A stretch of 64,000 bases of DNA from Capitulum mitella (taxonomy: Eukaryota > Arthropoda > Thecostraca > Pollicipedomorpha > Pollicipedidae), in NCBI GenBank assembly GCA_030062745.1, contig CP099847.1:25158923-25222922 (forward strand), given 5' to 3'. Positions 42,301 to 55,000 of the stretch are shown here, in pieces (positions within the stretch are counted from its first letter, which is position 1; each line of letters opens with the position of its first letter). Made by a program: the position numbers and the translations under genes. The notes under the pieces were generated by a model. That model saw only the letters and a list, made by a program, of their open reading frames with translations, made no database searches and had not been told where the DNA came from.

Positions 42301-45300
42301 CCGGCGCGCCCGGCGAGCCCGTCACCGTCGTCGCCGACGTCGACGGCGACGGCGCCGACGTGGCCGTCGAGGCTGACGGGGAGGGCGTCGGCGTTGCCGT
42401 TGAGCTCGCCGACTTGGCCGGCGAGGAGGGCTTGACCGGCGTGGCTGCTGTCGACGTCGTCCCAGCCGACGAGGCTGCAGCGAGAAAAACGCCACCCTCA
42501 TCAACACAATACTGGCACTGGCCGTTATGTGAGCGACCTCGCGAATGAAAACCCACGTATTCAGTTGACATACCGTCTGGGGATCCAGTGGCTTATTTCT
42601 TGTACCGACTGCGGCTCGGCCCCAGGCAGAACTGATTATGATCGACTAGCACCTGCGGTGTTTGCCATGCCAGGCCTGGCTGAACTTCACACATTCGGAA
42701 ATAGCGGGTACGAAGGCACAGGAAAATGAGTGGGAATGCGTTCCGTTCGGCTACTTTCGTCGTAAAGGATGACGCTGAGGACCCTTACCAAAGACCGCAT
42801 GGATCTGTTGCACCTTTCTGACGAAACCCAAATAGTTTGCCAGTGATCAAAACAAAAACAAAAACGGTTTCATCGTGAACAAGAATGAATCCATTTGCCT
42901 AAAAATAAAACACCTGTCGTCCGAACTTTTGATGCTGAGCGGAGATCGTACGAATGCAGATCACTTGGCATCGAATGGTTGATCATACGTACGTCCCGGT
43001 TCAAATACACCGAACTTTCAGAATAAAGCCAGCTTAAAATATCTGATAAGTTCCCACTGGAGGCTGTAGGTAAACGGCTTCCGACACTCTCTCGTGTTCG
43101 TTTTTGTCAAGGCGTTTTAAAGCATGGCTGATCAAGAAACCAATTTCATTTCCAAGCTTAGGAGTGCGTTGTAGGTGGTTGAGATTGCAGGGGTTGGCTA
43201 TGAATAATCACAGGTAAATGCTGATTTAATCAGTCATTAAATTATGTCGACTCGAGAGCACGGGTGAGCTTCAAACAGAAAATAAGCAATGATGCGGTAA
43301 TGGGCAGATGTTTGCAAGCCTTCAAAGCTATACTGCAAACGAAGTGCCTAAGAGAACGTCACAAAGTCAGCGAGCTCAAAGGTTGAGAGGAAGGTTATAA
43401 GCCTTTTCCAGCACGTCTTGAGATGCCTGCCCCAGGGACACCTGTACCAGAGAAGCCTATTCGTACGTGTCAATTTTGGATGCGACTGGAACAATCGTCT
43501 ACCTGTTGGCACGTCTAAAACTAATATTCGGGAGCTCCTGTAGTCAATGGAAACGGAAGTCACGTCTTACCCGACCGCAAGCCTTGGAAATAAACGGCCT
43601 AAAACAGCTTGGAATGTGGCAACGGCAGCCTAACACAGCTCGGCCATGAGAAGGAACGTCCCAGGATCACAGCGGAACACACAAACAGCCTCCGTGCGGC
43701 CGCGACAGCCCCCAGACCGCCCTCACTTCACCGCGGCGGTCCGGCGCCGACACTGCGGCGCCGCGGCACTCACACACAGCCCTGCCGGAGGCGGCCCGCC
43801 TCTTCCACTCCCTGGCGACCATGGCCGGCGACTTCGGCGGCGGCGGCGGCGGCGCTGCACGGCCGAGCTCACCCGACCCTACAATCAGCAGTCAGGCGCG
43901 GAGCGGGCCGCCGCCGGCCGACCGCGCCGCCCGAGACCGCCCGACTAACGCGCCGGAGATGGCGCGCCGCCGGGCGATCGTCGCCGCGTTATTAATCACG
44001 CCGGCGGCCGGCGGCGGCGGTGGCGGCCGCCAGGCGCGCGCCCAGCACGCCCAGCAGGCGGAGGCGGTCGTTGCGACTGTGGCAGTGTGAAGATCGTCAC
44101 ACTGGCTCTCGACTCCAGTTTCGGACGTTACTCTGCCTTGAAAAGATGACCTTCCACCGTGCCCAATATCCAGCACCACCGTTTAAGCGCCTGGCGTCGC
44201 TCCTGGCATTGTTTTGGGCCTGCTGATCCAGTATAGTTGATTTACGTCGGCCGCTCTGACGTGAATGTGCCTTATGGGTAGCGGGAGCCAGTTGTTGGTA
44301 ACTGGGCGTTATGTGATTTACAACAGGACGCCGGCGGGCGCGCCCTGCTTGGAGGTCCGCTTTCATTAATGATCGGAAGAGCCGTTAATAACAATAACGG
44401 ATCGGTGACGCATGACACAAGCCCTGTTACCGCGCCTGGCATATGTGAGGATTCCAGTTTGAAATTAACTATGGATGTTGTTCTAAACGGTTTCTCATTA
44501 GAATTTGACACAGCACGTCATGGTTATGGCTGGAGGGTAAATCTAAAACCGGTTTAATGGCTTTTTTGCATTTTTTTATGTTTGCTGTTAGAAAAAAGGA
44601 TGCCGCAGCTTACCGAAATCATAAATACCATTTTTACGTTATCCAAAGGTTTCAGCTTAGTGACATTTGAATCAGCACCAGCCTACGACTTGTTAGAGAG
44701 GAGTTTCAGATCCCCACTTTTTGCACGGCATAGCTCCGTAAACGGTTCAGCTTCGTCAGATTTTCAGTGTCCCTCCATTCACCAAACGTGTATATTTTAA
44801 TAAGTCAAGTCCAATTCGTCCAAGATAATTTCAACGAAAACCCTTAAAGGGCACAATAATATTTATTTGCGGTATCGACGTTTTCGAGTCCTTTTGATCT
44901 TTACTGATATATTTGTTGGGCGAGAAGGTCGACAGTGCGCAGTATATGTTTCATGTCACAAGAGGTCAATGTTTGTCGCCGGTGACTTCTTATAGTATCA
45001 TCACAGGGCAAATTTATGTAAACGCGATTCTTCAAATATGCTGTCAGTTTGCACTTTAAAAAAAACACATCTGTGAGAGCTATTTCAATATTTTCCGATG
45101 CAAACACCAATATCTGGAGGCATTTCGTAGATTCTTATGGTGCTCATGGAGTTTATGCGTCATATTAGGAGTACTTAAAACTAATATACAACTTACCTCT
45201 AAGTACCTCATGACCTTGGTTGACCTGTATTACCACTGTCATTAGACAGGCGCGTATTGGCATTCCATAAATACATTTTTACGTATTTTGGCCTCAGGAT

Positions 45301-45958
45301 GTCTGTGCCCCTCATCTGGTACGCAAAAAAAGCGGCACGCCCCAAATCGGTAATATATTGACCTTTGACGTGATCCCTGGCCTTATGTATAATAATGAGG
45401 TTCAAAAACGTGACATCCCTCACATTATCAAAGGCAATCGACTGAGGTTTGAATCGGCCAAATCGGTCCATTAGTTGCGTGATTATTGGTTTGAGGCATC
45501 TGATTTTCTCTCCGGCGACATACGCCAATAACTGACCAGTTAAACCGAGGCCAATCTGCTGCACGACACCGGGCCCGGTTGCCCATGTGGATTCAGAGTC
45601 AAATTAATAGTGTCTAAGCCCTCCGATGCTAGGAAAAGGGCTTTCACGTGGCCTGAAATCAGGGCAGCCGTCGTGTGATTTGAATAAGGTATCATGAGAC
45701 GATAAGATATATACTATTGGATTAAACGTATGCAAAAGATCGTGTTTTATCATACGTATATCGCCATATCACTTCCATTAAAATTAGACGGTCAAACGGT
45801 GACATTCTAAGAAAAGAAGAATTTAATGGCCCAACAAACAGCATAGGGAAGTAAAAATCGATTTACAGCTACCAGTAAGTAGTTTTGTCACTGACGTTTT
45901 TAAATTTCTGCTCTCGTCGTGCGTTTGATGACAGCACAAAAAGTTGTACCATGGATGT

Positions 45959-46054
<96 letters not shown>

Positions 46055-49000
46055 GGGATGCACGTACATCCCAACACATCAATGAGCATCCCCAACTTTG
46101 TTTGGCATCACCATGGTCAAATCAATGCAAATTTCCACAACACACGCAATCCTGTTCCAACCACAAAGTTAATGGTGTAAGGACTTCTGTATAAAATTCT
46201 AGGGTATTTGATGTGTGATATTGAAATACACCATTTTCCCAGGCCATGTCAACATTTTTAGCCCAACACCGCCTGACGGGGTCAAATGGGACACCCTCCT
46301 CGGTTTTTCGTAAATAGCGTCTGAACCATAAGAGCCAGCCGAACCAAACTGTCAATATTTGTTCATCAATCAATTTTACATATTTTGATATCAAACCCAT
46401 TTTCATGCTAGGTCAAGTCACGTGGATATGACGTCATACGTAAACCCTTGCATGCATGCTTTTGCCTCTTCGGGCGGTGACGGGAACATGTTTCGTTTTT
46501 TTTTGGATAATATTGGCGGATATAATGCAAAGATTATTTAGATTTACATACGGCACGGTCCCCAAAAGGATATACAACCTTTTGTATATCTAATGCTGAC
46601 CTTGACACGTCAGCATTAGAGGCCATGCATGATGACAGTTGAAATGATTTGCAGCGCGAGTAATAGAAGTGGTAACCGCTGACCTTCCCCATCGTTCAAG
46701 CAAGACAAGCAAATCTATATGCGCCTCTTGCCAAGGCTCACCAAATGCAAGATGAGTTCATGTTTGGTCACATCATAGGTTGATGTGAAAACGAAATAAA
46801 ATACAACATTGTGGAAGGTCGTTCAGTAACAGCAGAACGCAATTATTGTTCCTAGCCAGAAGACGAAAAATGACTATCTATCCTGACCTGGCCTGACCTT
46901 GACCCGATAAGGAGCAAACAGGGCAGGTTCCGTTATCACGTGATGTCATTTCAGTTCTGTACTTGACGCAGTTAAGAATCCCAGCGAGTTATTATTGCTC
47001 CTTGTCAGGAAAAGTAATGCAACCTTATTTGACCTGACCTAGAATGACCTTGACTAGATGGACAGCATATAATACTTAACTGATCATCAGAAGGTTTCAC
47101 TGCGTGTTTTTGTCACGTGGATCAAAACGGGTGCGGTATTGACCTTTGACACGTAAAGTAAGGCCAATATTTCAGATGACCTAGGCTGACCTTGGCCCAA
47201 TATTTTTTAAATATTTTGCCATCCCTCTGATGTGGACGATCGTGGCCTTTCCTTTCATATCCAGTTGAAGGCCCTAAGACCAGTATTGCTGATGATATGA
47301 TGTACGAGCCGGTGTCGGTTTTTCCGACGTCGTATTATGCGTTTTGTGTGATCTGTGACGTCAGCAACCACATGACCAGGGTTAACATAGTATTTTCTGA
47401 ACGCGAGACTCAGGGCTATCGACTGGTGGTAGACCGGTTCAAATGCGATGGTAAGATCCTGAAATAACAGGGGATGCCCTATTTGACACCACCCCAGGGC
47501 GATCGCAGGTACAAAAAAAAACACGTCAAACGGTGCCGGGCTAAACACAGCATGCATCCTCGGCAACATTTCCTGTTAGAATTTACACAAAACATTGCTA
47601 GTTTCACTGTCTTGTCACCTATGTCATTCTATGAGCACTTGCCCTCCAAGCATCCCCTTATCTATGGCTATGGTACATGATACATCGAGATATTTAAGCA
47701 TTGTTCATTCTCATAGAACATGAAATGCCATTTAAACAGTCTGAAAAATTAGCAAAGGTTAGAACTTCTGTAAAGAACACTAACATGCTGTTTAGTATCT
47801 TGAGGAACGCCTCTTAAATACCCTTGGGTTTTAGACAATATACTAGGTAATTATAATTAAACCAGGCAATAATTACATTATAATACATACAATAATTACA
47901 TTAACATTATCAGACTCCATTGGCCGCGCAGAGTCGGCTACCGTAGCGAGACCACACGGCGGGCGGCGGGCTGGCGAAAACGATCATGTATCGGCAAATA
48001 ATATTTCTGAATACTTGATAAAATCAACTCGTGCGGGCATAAAGTTGTTTAGGGCGTAGATCTTATCTGTGCAATATTTCGGTTGATCCTCCAAACAGAT
48101 TAGCGGCTGTTAGAACATGACCAATCGAGATTCCACCAAAACGTCATTGCTCAGTGGTGGCGATGATGTAAAACACAAATAAAAAACGCACGTCGTTTTT
48201 TATCAAGGTGAAAGAGTGACGTTCTCCAAGTTTGGTGTTTTGGAGATCAGCAGCATTCTGACGTGAATCAGCACCGACTAGGAAGGGAGTAAAATGAATG
48301 GGAAGCGTTGTCCCGATAACATTCCAGGCTGTAATCATCCTGGAAAAATGTATGCTAACATCTGCAGGCGGGGTCAGTCACCGCAACAGCTAGGATCGTC
48401 GATCGCGATTCCGAGACCAACAGCGTTTTGTCATCTGAAGTAATTTGACGTTACAACACCGCAGACTCGTTTGGTTTTCACATTTCCCGTCAATGGCACA
48501 GTGCCCACCGAAATCTGGGCTGTTTGTGGTGCTGTAACTGCTAATCTGTTCGCAGAACTCTAATCTGGAAGCTGCGCAGGTTAGAGCCAAGAATACCCCA
48601 TACCATAAGAACGGATTTCAGCAAGCGCTCGAAAATCCTGTACTTCGATGCACTGTCGTTTTCGCCCGCCCGCCGGCCGCCGTTTGGTGTGAGCTACGGA
48701 CGGCCGACGTAGCGCAGCCTATGGAGACTGCAACGCCGGACGTCGGTGTTTTTTCGTCTAAAAATTGGCGAACGCGCATGCTCAAAACTATATCATATAA
48801 TCTTTTCACTGTTCGATTCTGGAAAAGGATGAACGATCTCAAGACCAGCATGGGTAAGCCATGTTAATTTAAAAATTTTAACCTCCTTTTTGAACCTCCT
48901 ACTATATATGTGGCATAGCCAGAATCCATTTTGCCAGTCGATGCGCGATGCAGACAATTTTGTCAGGAATTTTGTTCTTTTGTCACTAAACCACGCAGAT

Positions 49001-52000
49001 CACTAAACTACAGAAATCACTAAATAGATAACAAGTAAACAAAAACAAATCACACAAATAATTAGAATCTAAGAGAGGCAAAATAAAGTGGCCCAAATCC
49101 GATAACAAAACCATATTTGGGGGTGGGTTAGCTTACTTCTGTCTGTGTGTGCATCCCCAATCAAAAACACAAAGTTTTCACCCCTGTCACAGACCTATAG
49201 AGCTGTTGTTATCGTCAGACGGTCGTTTCGAAACTTACCTTGTCTGCATCTTCCAACACATATCCTGATGTTAACGATCCCAACCCAGAAGAAAGCGACA
49301 AAATTTCTTTTACTTTCGTCCACTAGCATCTCATCGCGAACCAGCCAGGGACAGGCATGGTGATCTCTGATTTGCAGGGACAGAAGTAACGATCTCGGTG
49401 CCCTAGAGATGGTCAGTTCAGGCCAGCCAAAGACAGCCTTGGCGATCTCGGTCACAGCCGTGCGGCTATCGGGAAGCCAGACATCAATCGACAGCTACAG
49501 ACAAATATCGACAGATATCGGCACATCGGGAGCCGCGCCGATCTTCGGCCGCCGGAGAGCAGCCTGCCTCCTCCTGCGCCCACCGTTATAACGGCCGGGC
49601 CGGCGGAGGCGGCGGCGGCGCCGTCCGTCGCTCGTTAGCGCCGCACCGGACGGGGCGCCGCCGCGCCGCCGCGCCGGCTAACTGTGCCTCCGCCGGCCGG
49701 CGTCAGCTGCGGCCCATCAGCCCGGCCCGCTGACTTGCCGAGAGCCCCGGCCCGACCGGGGGTCGGCGCAGGGGCCGGCGGCCGGCGCGTCGGCAGCGTT
49801 TCGCCGCGTTGACGTAGCGGTGCGAGGTTTGGCCGGGGAGGACAACGCTCTTGACCTCAACAAAACAAATAACAACAAACAGAAAAACATTACGACCTCA
49901 ACAAAGCAACTGCAAACTGACGACACTGTGGATAAAACTGGCCTTTGATGGAGTTCGGGCCGTAAACTACATTGACACTTTGGCCCTCAGACTTGAGAAA
50001 ATCCATCCAGCTCACATGTCAGATATCTTTAAATACGTCAGTGAGTGCTGCACGACCTCACGATTCGGGCACGCGAGGGATGAACCGTGTGTTCAATGGC
50101 GAGGCCTTCCGTTACTTTCCCATCAGTTCGTGGGGAGTCGTCTTCTTCCCGACTGCCCGAAAACACGCCACCAGGTTTCGAAGCTGACAACATGCTAACG
50201 ACTTACCACAGCGGTCCTACAGTTAGCTGACGCGCACCAATTTGATTGTCATCAAATGCCCATTTTTGACAAACTGGAGGGGCGTTATTTTCACGTCAGA
50301 TGTAACACTGAAGACAAAAACGGATTCACATGTCCTGTCGACGGAATTTACGAGAGGTGAAGGCTCGTTTTGAGGCGGTAATAATAACGTTCAGAAATTA
50401 TGTCAACAGCGTTGTCTGGTCACGAGGCCGACACTGAGGTGAAAACGACTTAAGCATATCGCCGAAAATCGCCGAGCCAATTTGATATTTAAGATAACCA
50501 GCGGGCCCACGGGCCTTAGGCCAGCTTGCCGTCCCCCCCCCCCCATCTATATATCTGTCCCTCCAGTTTCACCTAGACATCAAAACGCCGCAGTATGTTT
50601 GCGTTTCTCGGACGCACCGAACGCTTTGCAGGCCATTTTCTGCCCCGCGTAATTAAAAGCCTTTGTGCGGTCGAATTTCGCGCTAGAATTACGTTTGTCC
50701 AGAACAGCTAGTCGAACAAACCCAAACTCAAAAGCTCCACGATCGCGTTGCGCACTTCATTGGCGCAAACGGCCTTCGGCAGTCTGGTCTTCCCGAAGTT
50801 CTCCACGCCAGCACCCCAGCTCTGTTCGACATCGCGCTGCGCTCTTCAGTGTGGTTAATGTGGAACAGCTGATCTAGCTGCCCCCAGCACGGGTCTGCAG
50901 TCACCTGCACGCAACACTGACCGATGTCATGAAACAGATTTTTATGCTGGTATTTGCCGACACTGGCTGAACGCGAAACAATTATGAAATCAGGACTGAA
51001 TATGAAAAAACATGTAAATGAAATTATGAACAAGTAAAGTGTGCCTGAGATAACTGAGCAAGGTGAATTCATTACATTACAAAAAAGAACGATGTGTGAA
51101 GCCTTGACAGAAATACGCTATCTGGTCCTGAGGAAAAACGTCAAAGGTGTGTTTGTTAACCCCAACTATATGCCTCTTGTTTTGAATTTCTTTCATAACC
51201 GCGCGGAAAAATTAGCCGTCGGATGCAGAAAAACTCCATTGTGACTTTTCCTGCACATCAGGAACGGAGGGAAGTTTATCCCAACTCAGTACTTGAAGAT
51301 TATGCGACACAGGTCAGTCACATGTCTTACGCAAAAGAAATGTGCAATGTTGTTAGCTAGGAAATATCAATGTTTTTTGCGCATTAGTAAAATGAAAACT
51401 CAAAACATCGAAGTAACAGTTTCAGAAGAGCTGACCCAAGAGTACTAGTGTCTTTGCAAAAAGTAATGAGCATGACAGGTGTTTCAAGTACAGCACTAAA
51501 TTAAATGAGGCACTGCATATGAAATTGTCATTTTTCACCAGTGTCGGAAAATATGTCAAAAACACTTTTTGTCGACTCAAGTGACCTTCGAACCTGCACT
51601 AAACCCGAAAATTATTCTCCTAGATAGATCCATATCTCTCTGCGTGGCCGCGGCGGATGTGACACGGATCAGCGGTATATGTCTAGTATTTCTGAATTTC
51701 AAAAGGAGTACTATTTTCACACCACTCCATGTATGGCAAGCGTAATGAAACGGACTTGGAGCCAGTATTTGGGTGAATGTTTCGGTTCGATAATACTGAA
51801 CTTGTCTGCCTTAAGAGCCGAATTATATATCTGCACGGGCACAAACATCATGATGAATCCAAAACAAGAAAACGTGTCATACTGCTGGTCACAAAGTGCT
51901 GAAAGCGTGACACTATATTCCGTATATTTCAACATAATATTTCCCAGGATGGCATGCCACAAAGCCGTTATTGTATTGTTGAGAGGTGTTTTATCTGCCT

Positions 52001-55000
52001 GTATAAAAGTTTTTTAATAAATGCGACTCACTGATATGAACTGGTAACTAGGTCCCTGCACGAGGACCGCCCATGGAGCACCCATAGCGTCTAAAAAGAA
52101 AACCTAGAATTATCGGGGCCTGAGCCAACATGGGAGTCAAACTTCTTTCAAAAGCAATGAAAACACAGCCCGCGCCTGCCTGAGTAAGGCGAAACAAAAG
52201 AAATCCGAATTCGACCGTCGGAAGTCGGATACGTATCAGTTCACACTGCTCGCCGCTAGATGTCTCACCTGTTGTTGCTTCAGCTCCAGAGGTGGCAGCA
52301 CCGTCGTACGGCGATGTCCGCACACTCTGAGGCTTGTAGTGGGCAGCCAGCGCCAGGATGAGCCGCATCACTGCCTTGAGGTTGCCCTCGATGACCTCTT
52401 TGCTGCCGACGTGGTGCATGCGAATCCTTTTGGCGGCCATAAACTGAACAAGAGACCGCTCAGTGTTACATATTGCCGTCATTTCAGGCATAGTTGACAG
52501 AGCGCACGAACTGTATGAGGACGTAAAGCGACTCTACGAGCAACGATAAAGACGTTAAGAGCTCTAAGCCGCAATAAACTGGGTTGAAAATGTGACAACT
52601 GCGAACTTCGGTATCTGGAAACAGCGGAAACTTTAAATTTTTGCAGTTTCTATCGAAAGCTGAATTCAAGATGGAGGATCCCGGCGGTAACCTCACGCGA
52701 ATTATAGCAGACGTCCGTACGTACTTCAACGTCGTAACAGCTTCTTCGATGCCTTTTAAATTCCCCATAGAAAGTGCTCTAGGTCCAGCTCATAAAACTT
52801 ATGGGTAGGCAAACTCAATATATTTTAGCACTGCATAGCTTCTTAGCACTGCGTAACCCAATCGGTTGGTTGGTTGGTTGGTTAGTTGGTTATTGGAGCT
52901 TAGGGGCACACCGACTGCAGGGTCATTCGGCGCCCAGCGTAACCCCATCGTAGCTATGTTAGTAAGCAGGAACGTACCTACATGTCCCACCAATCTTCTA
53001 ACGGTGTCACCTTACCTGAAGCACGCGCTCCACGTTTTCCCTCATCATCTGCGCTGTTTCTGGAAGACGATGGATCCCCGCAATCTTCTCTCCAGCTGCA
53101 GATGAATGCCAAAGTGAGGATGTGTGCAACAAATAGCGTATGTCCCTTTATTGCCAACACATTTAATTAGATACGAGTTGGCCAGATATTCATTGTAATA
53201 TTATGAAGACATTATGACCACAATGTCTGAATGCATTATAGCGAACAAAATCAACAGAAAGCGACGGCAATGTGAAACATAAACTGTTTGAAGGTTTGCC
53301 ACGACACACACTGACCGGAGGGATCCATAGGGAATGCTTTTATCGCTCGGGACTTGACTATCCGTGTAAACGTTCAAAGAACTCAATAAAACTATGATAA
53401 CTCTTTATCACTTTTACATTTCCTTGGAGACAATAGTCGCGTAGTGTAACTAGCCATCACGCCTAACGAGCGAGCAACCATTAACCCTTTCGTAGATCCA
53501 GGTCTAGATAACCCGATCACGCTGGAAATCTGCCCTGATCAAAACGATCAGGCAATGGTATGCCATCACAGATTCCTGCCCATATACAACACGCGCCACC
53601 GCTCCCCCTCTGCCGCGGAATGCCGCCCGAGCCCCGGCCGGCCCCCATATACGGCCCCCTCCAATCGGCCGATGGAGCGCGGCGCTGTCGCCGCCGCTCC
53701 CACGGACAGGCTCCGAAGCGGGCCCGCCGGCGGCCGTTCCCAGCGGGCGCCGCGCCGAGAGTCAATTTGTCCCATTCATCGGCCGACCCCGGCGGGGTCA
53801 GGCCGCAAACGGCAGGCGGCCGGGCGCGGCCGAGCCGCCGCGGCCGCCCACAATCGGTCGGCGCGCACAACAGACCGATCGGAGCGCCATTGAGAGCTCC
53901 GCCGCCGGGCCGGCCGGCGGCCGACGACGCGCGAGACAACGGACGGTAAACAGCCGCTCCGAGGCAGGCGCCCGCCGGTTCGGCCAGAACTGGACCGACA
54001 ACATCCGGTGTGAGCGATAGCTCGAGCGCGTGCCGGGTACGTGCTTGTTCATGGAAGCTGTCGGAAGCCGCATGCGGCGTTGACTTTTCACACGATTTTT
54101 TCCGTCTTTTCAAAGTGTACGAGCAGAGATGTCCAATAAAAGCACTCTCAGTGGGAGCGTTTCAGGGTCGCCGGGGCCACAGCTGAAGCAGTTTGACTGA
54201 AAGCCCTAAACACACACCATAAGCTGACAAATCCCGCCGGGGGGCCGAGAGCGCCCTTCAGGTTTCCGGCCGCTACTGGCGACAGATGGCCGCACCAGAG
54301 CCGCTCCGGCGGCCACCGCTCCATTACGGGCGGGGCGCGCCTGACCCCCTCCCGCTGATCGCCGGCCGGCGGCGCCCTGGGGCGCGGCGGCGGCAGGGGC
54401 TGTTCGGCCCGGTTTCTCACGGTGGGCCGGCGTTTCCGGGCGGCCGCCTGCGACTTCCTGTCGCACGCCTCGGCGGCCGGCGGCGGCCGCGGCCGCGGCC
54501 CAGCCCCGCTAATGGCCCGGTCGTGAGCGGCGGCGGACGCTCGGGAGAACATGGAGGTCCCAACGGACGTCCAGGAGGCAGGGGATAGCGAGGTGAGGAG
54601 GAAGGTGGGGGCGAGACGAGGAGGCAGGAGACGAGGGTGGGGTGAGCAGGCAAGAGGAGGCGGGTGGGAGTGAGGTGAGGAGGAAGGCAAGGGTTAATGT
54701 GAGCAGGTAGAAGCACGATAAAAGGGATTCGACACTGAGGGACAGGAGCGCCGGGGTGCTCAAGGCTCTTTAGACTCTCGGCTGCGACCAACGTGGGGCT
54801 TATGCACACTTACGAGAGCAGGGAATAAGTGGTTTGGTCACGCTTGTGCGAGATGACGCACTTGTTGAAAAGAAATACGTCATCAGTGAACACACTTTCA
54901 AAGAGACGCCTGTTTACACGCCTCCGGAAAGCCTTTGACCGGAGTGAAAAAGAGCGCGGCATTTAAAATTTTGTGTCGCATTAAATCAATTACCTGTGAC

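Larger units (their letters stand above)
42475..52268 (-). other. Large dixin intron (9.8 kb)
   Basis: The intron holds a CpG island with a candidate first exon (43690-44080), a CT/TA microsatellite (45958-46053), twin small hairpins (46570-46618), a stretch with repeated TGACCT motifs (46585-47190) and a CpG block at 49540-49830. Otherwise I see only short ORFs. No other exon could be fitted in frame between the neighbouring dixin exons. Confidence 0.6.

Noticed and set aside
40752-42548. Long + strand ORFs (230-270 codons)
   Set aside because: Shadows of GC-rich dixin exons 4 and 5 on the minus strand; Arg/Ala/Gly composition only.
42980-43010. tRNA B-box-like CGGTTCAAATACACCG
   Set aside because: No A box at the right distance and no cloverleaf could be drawn. 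Similar isolated matches at 34120 and 47430 fail in the same way.
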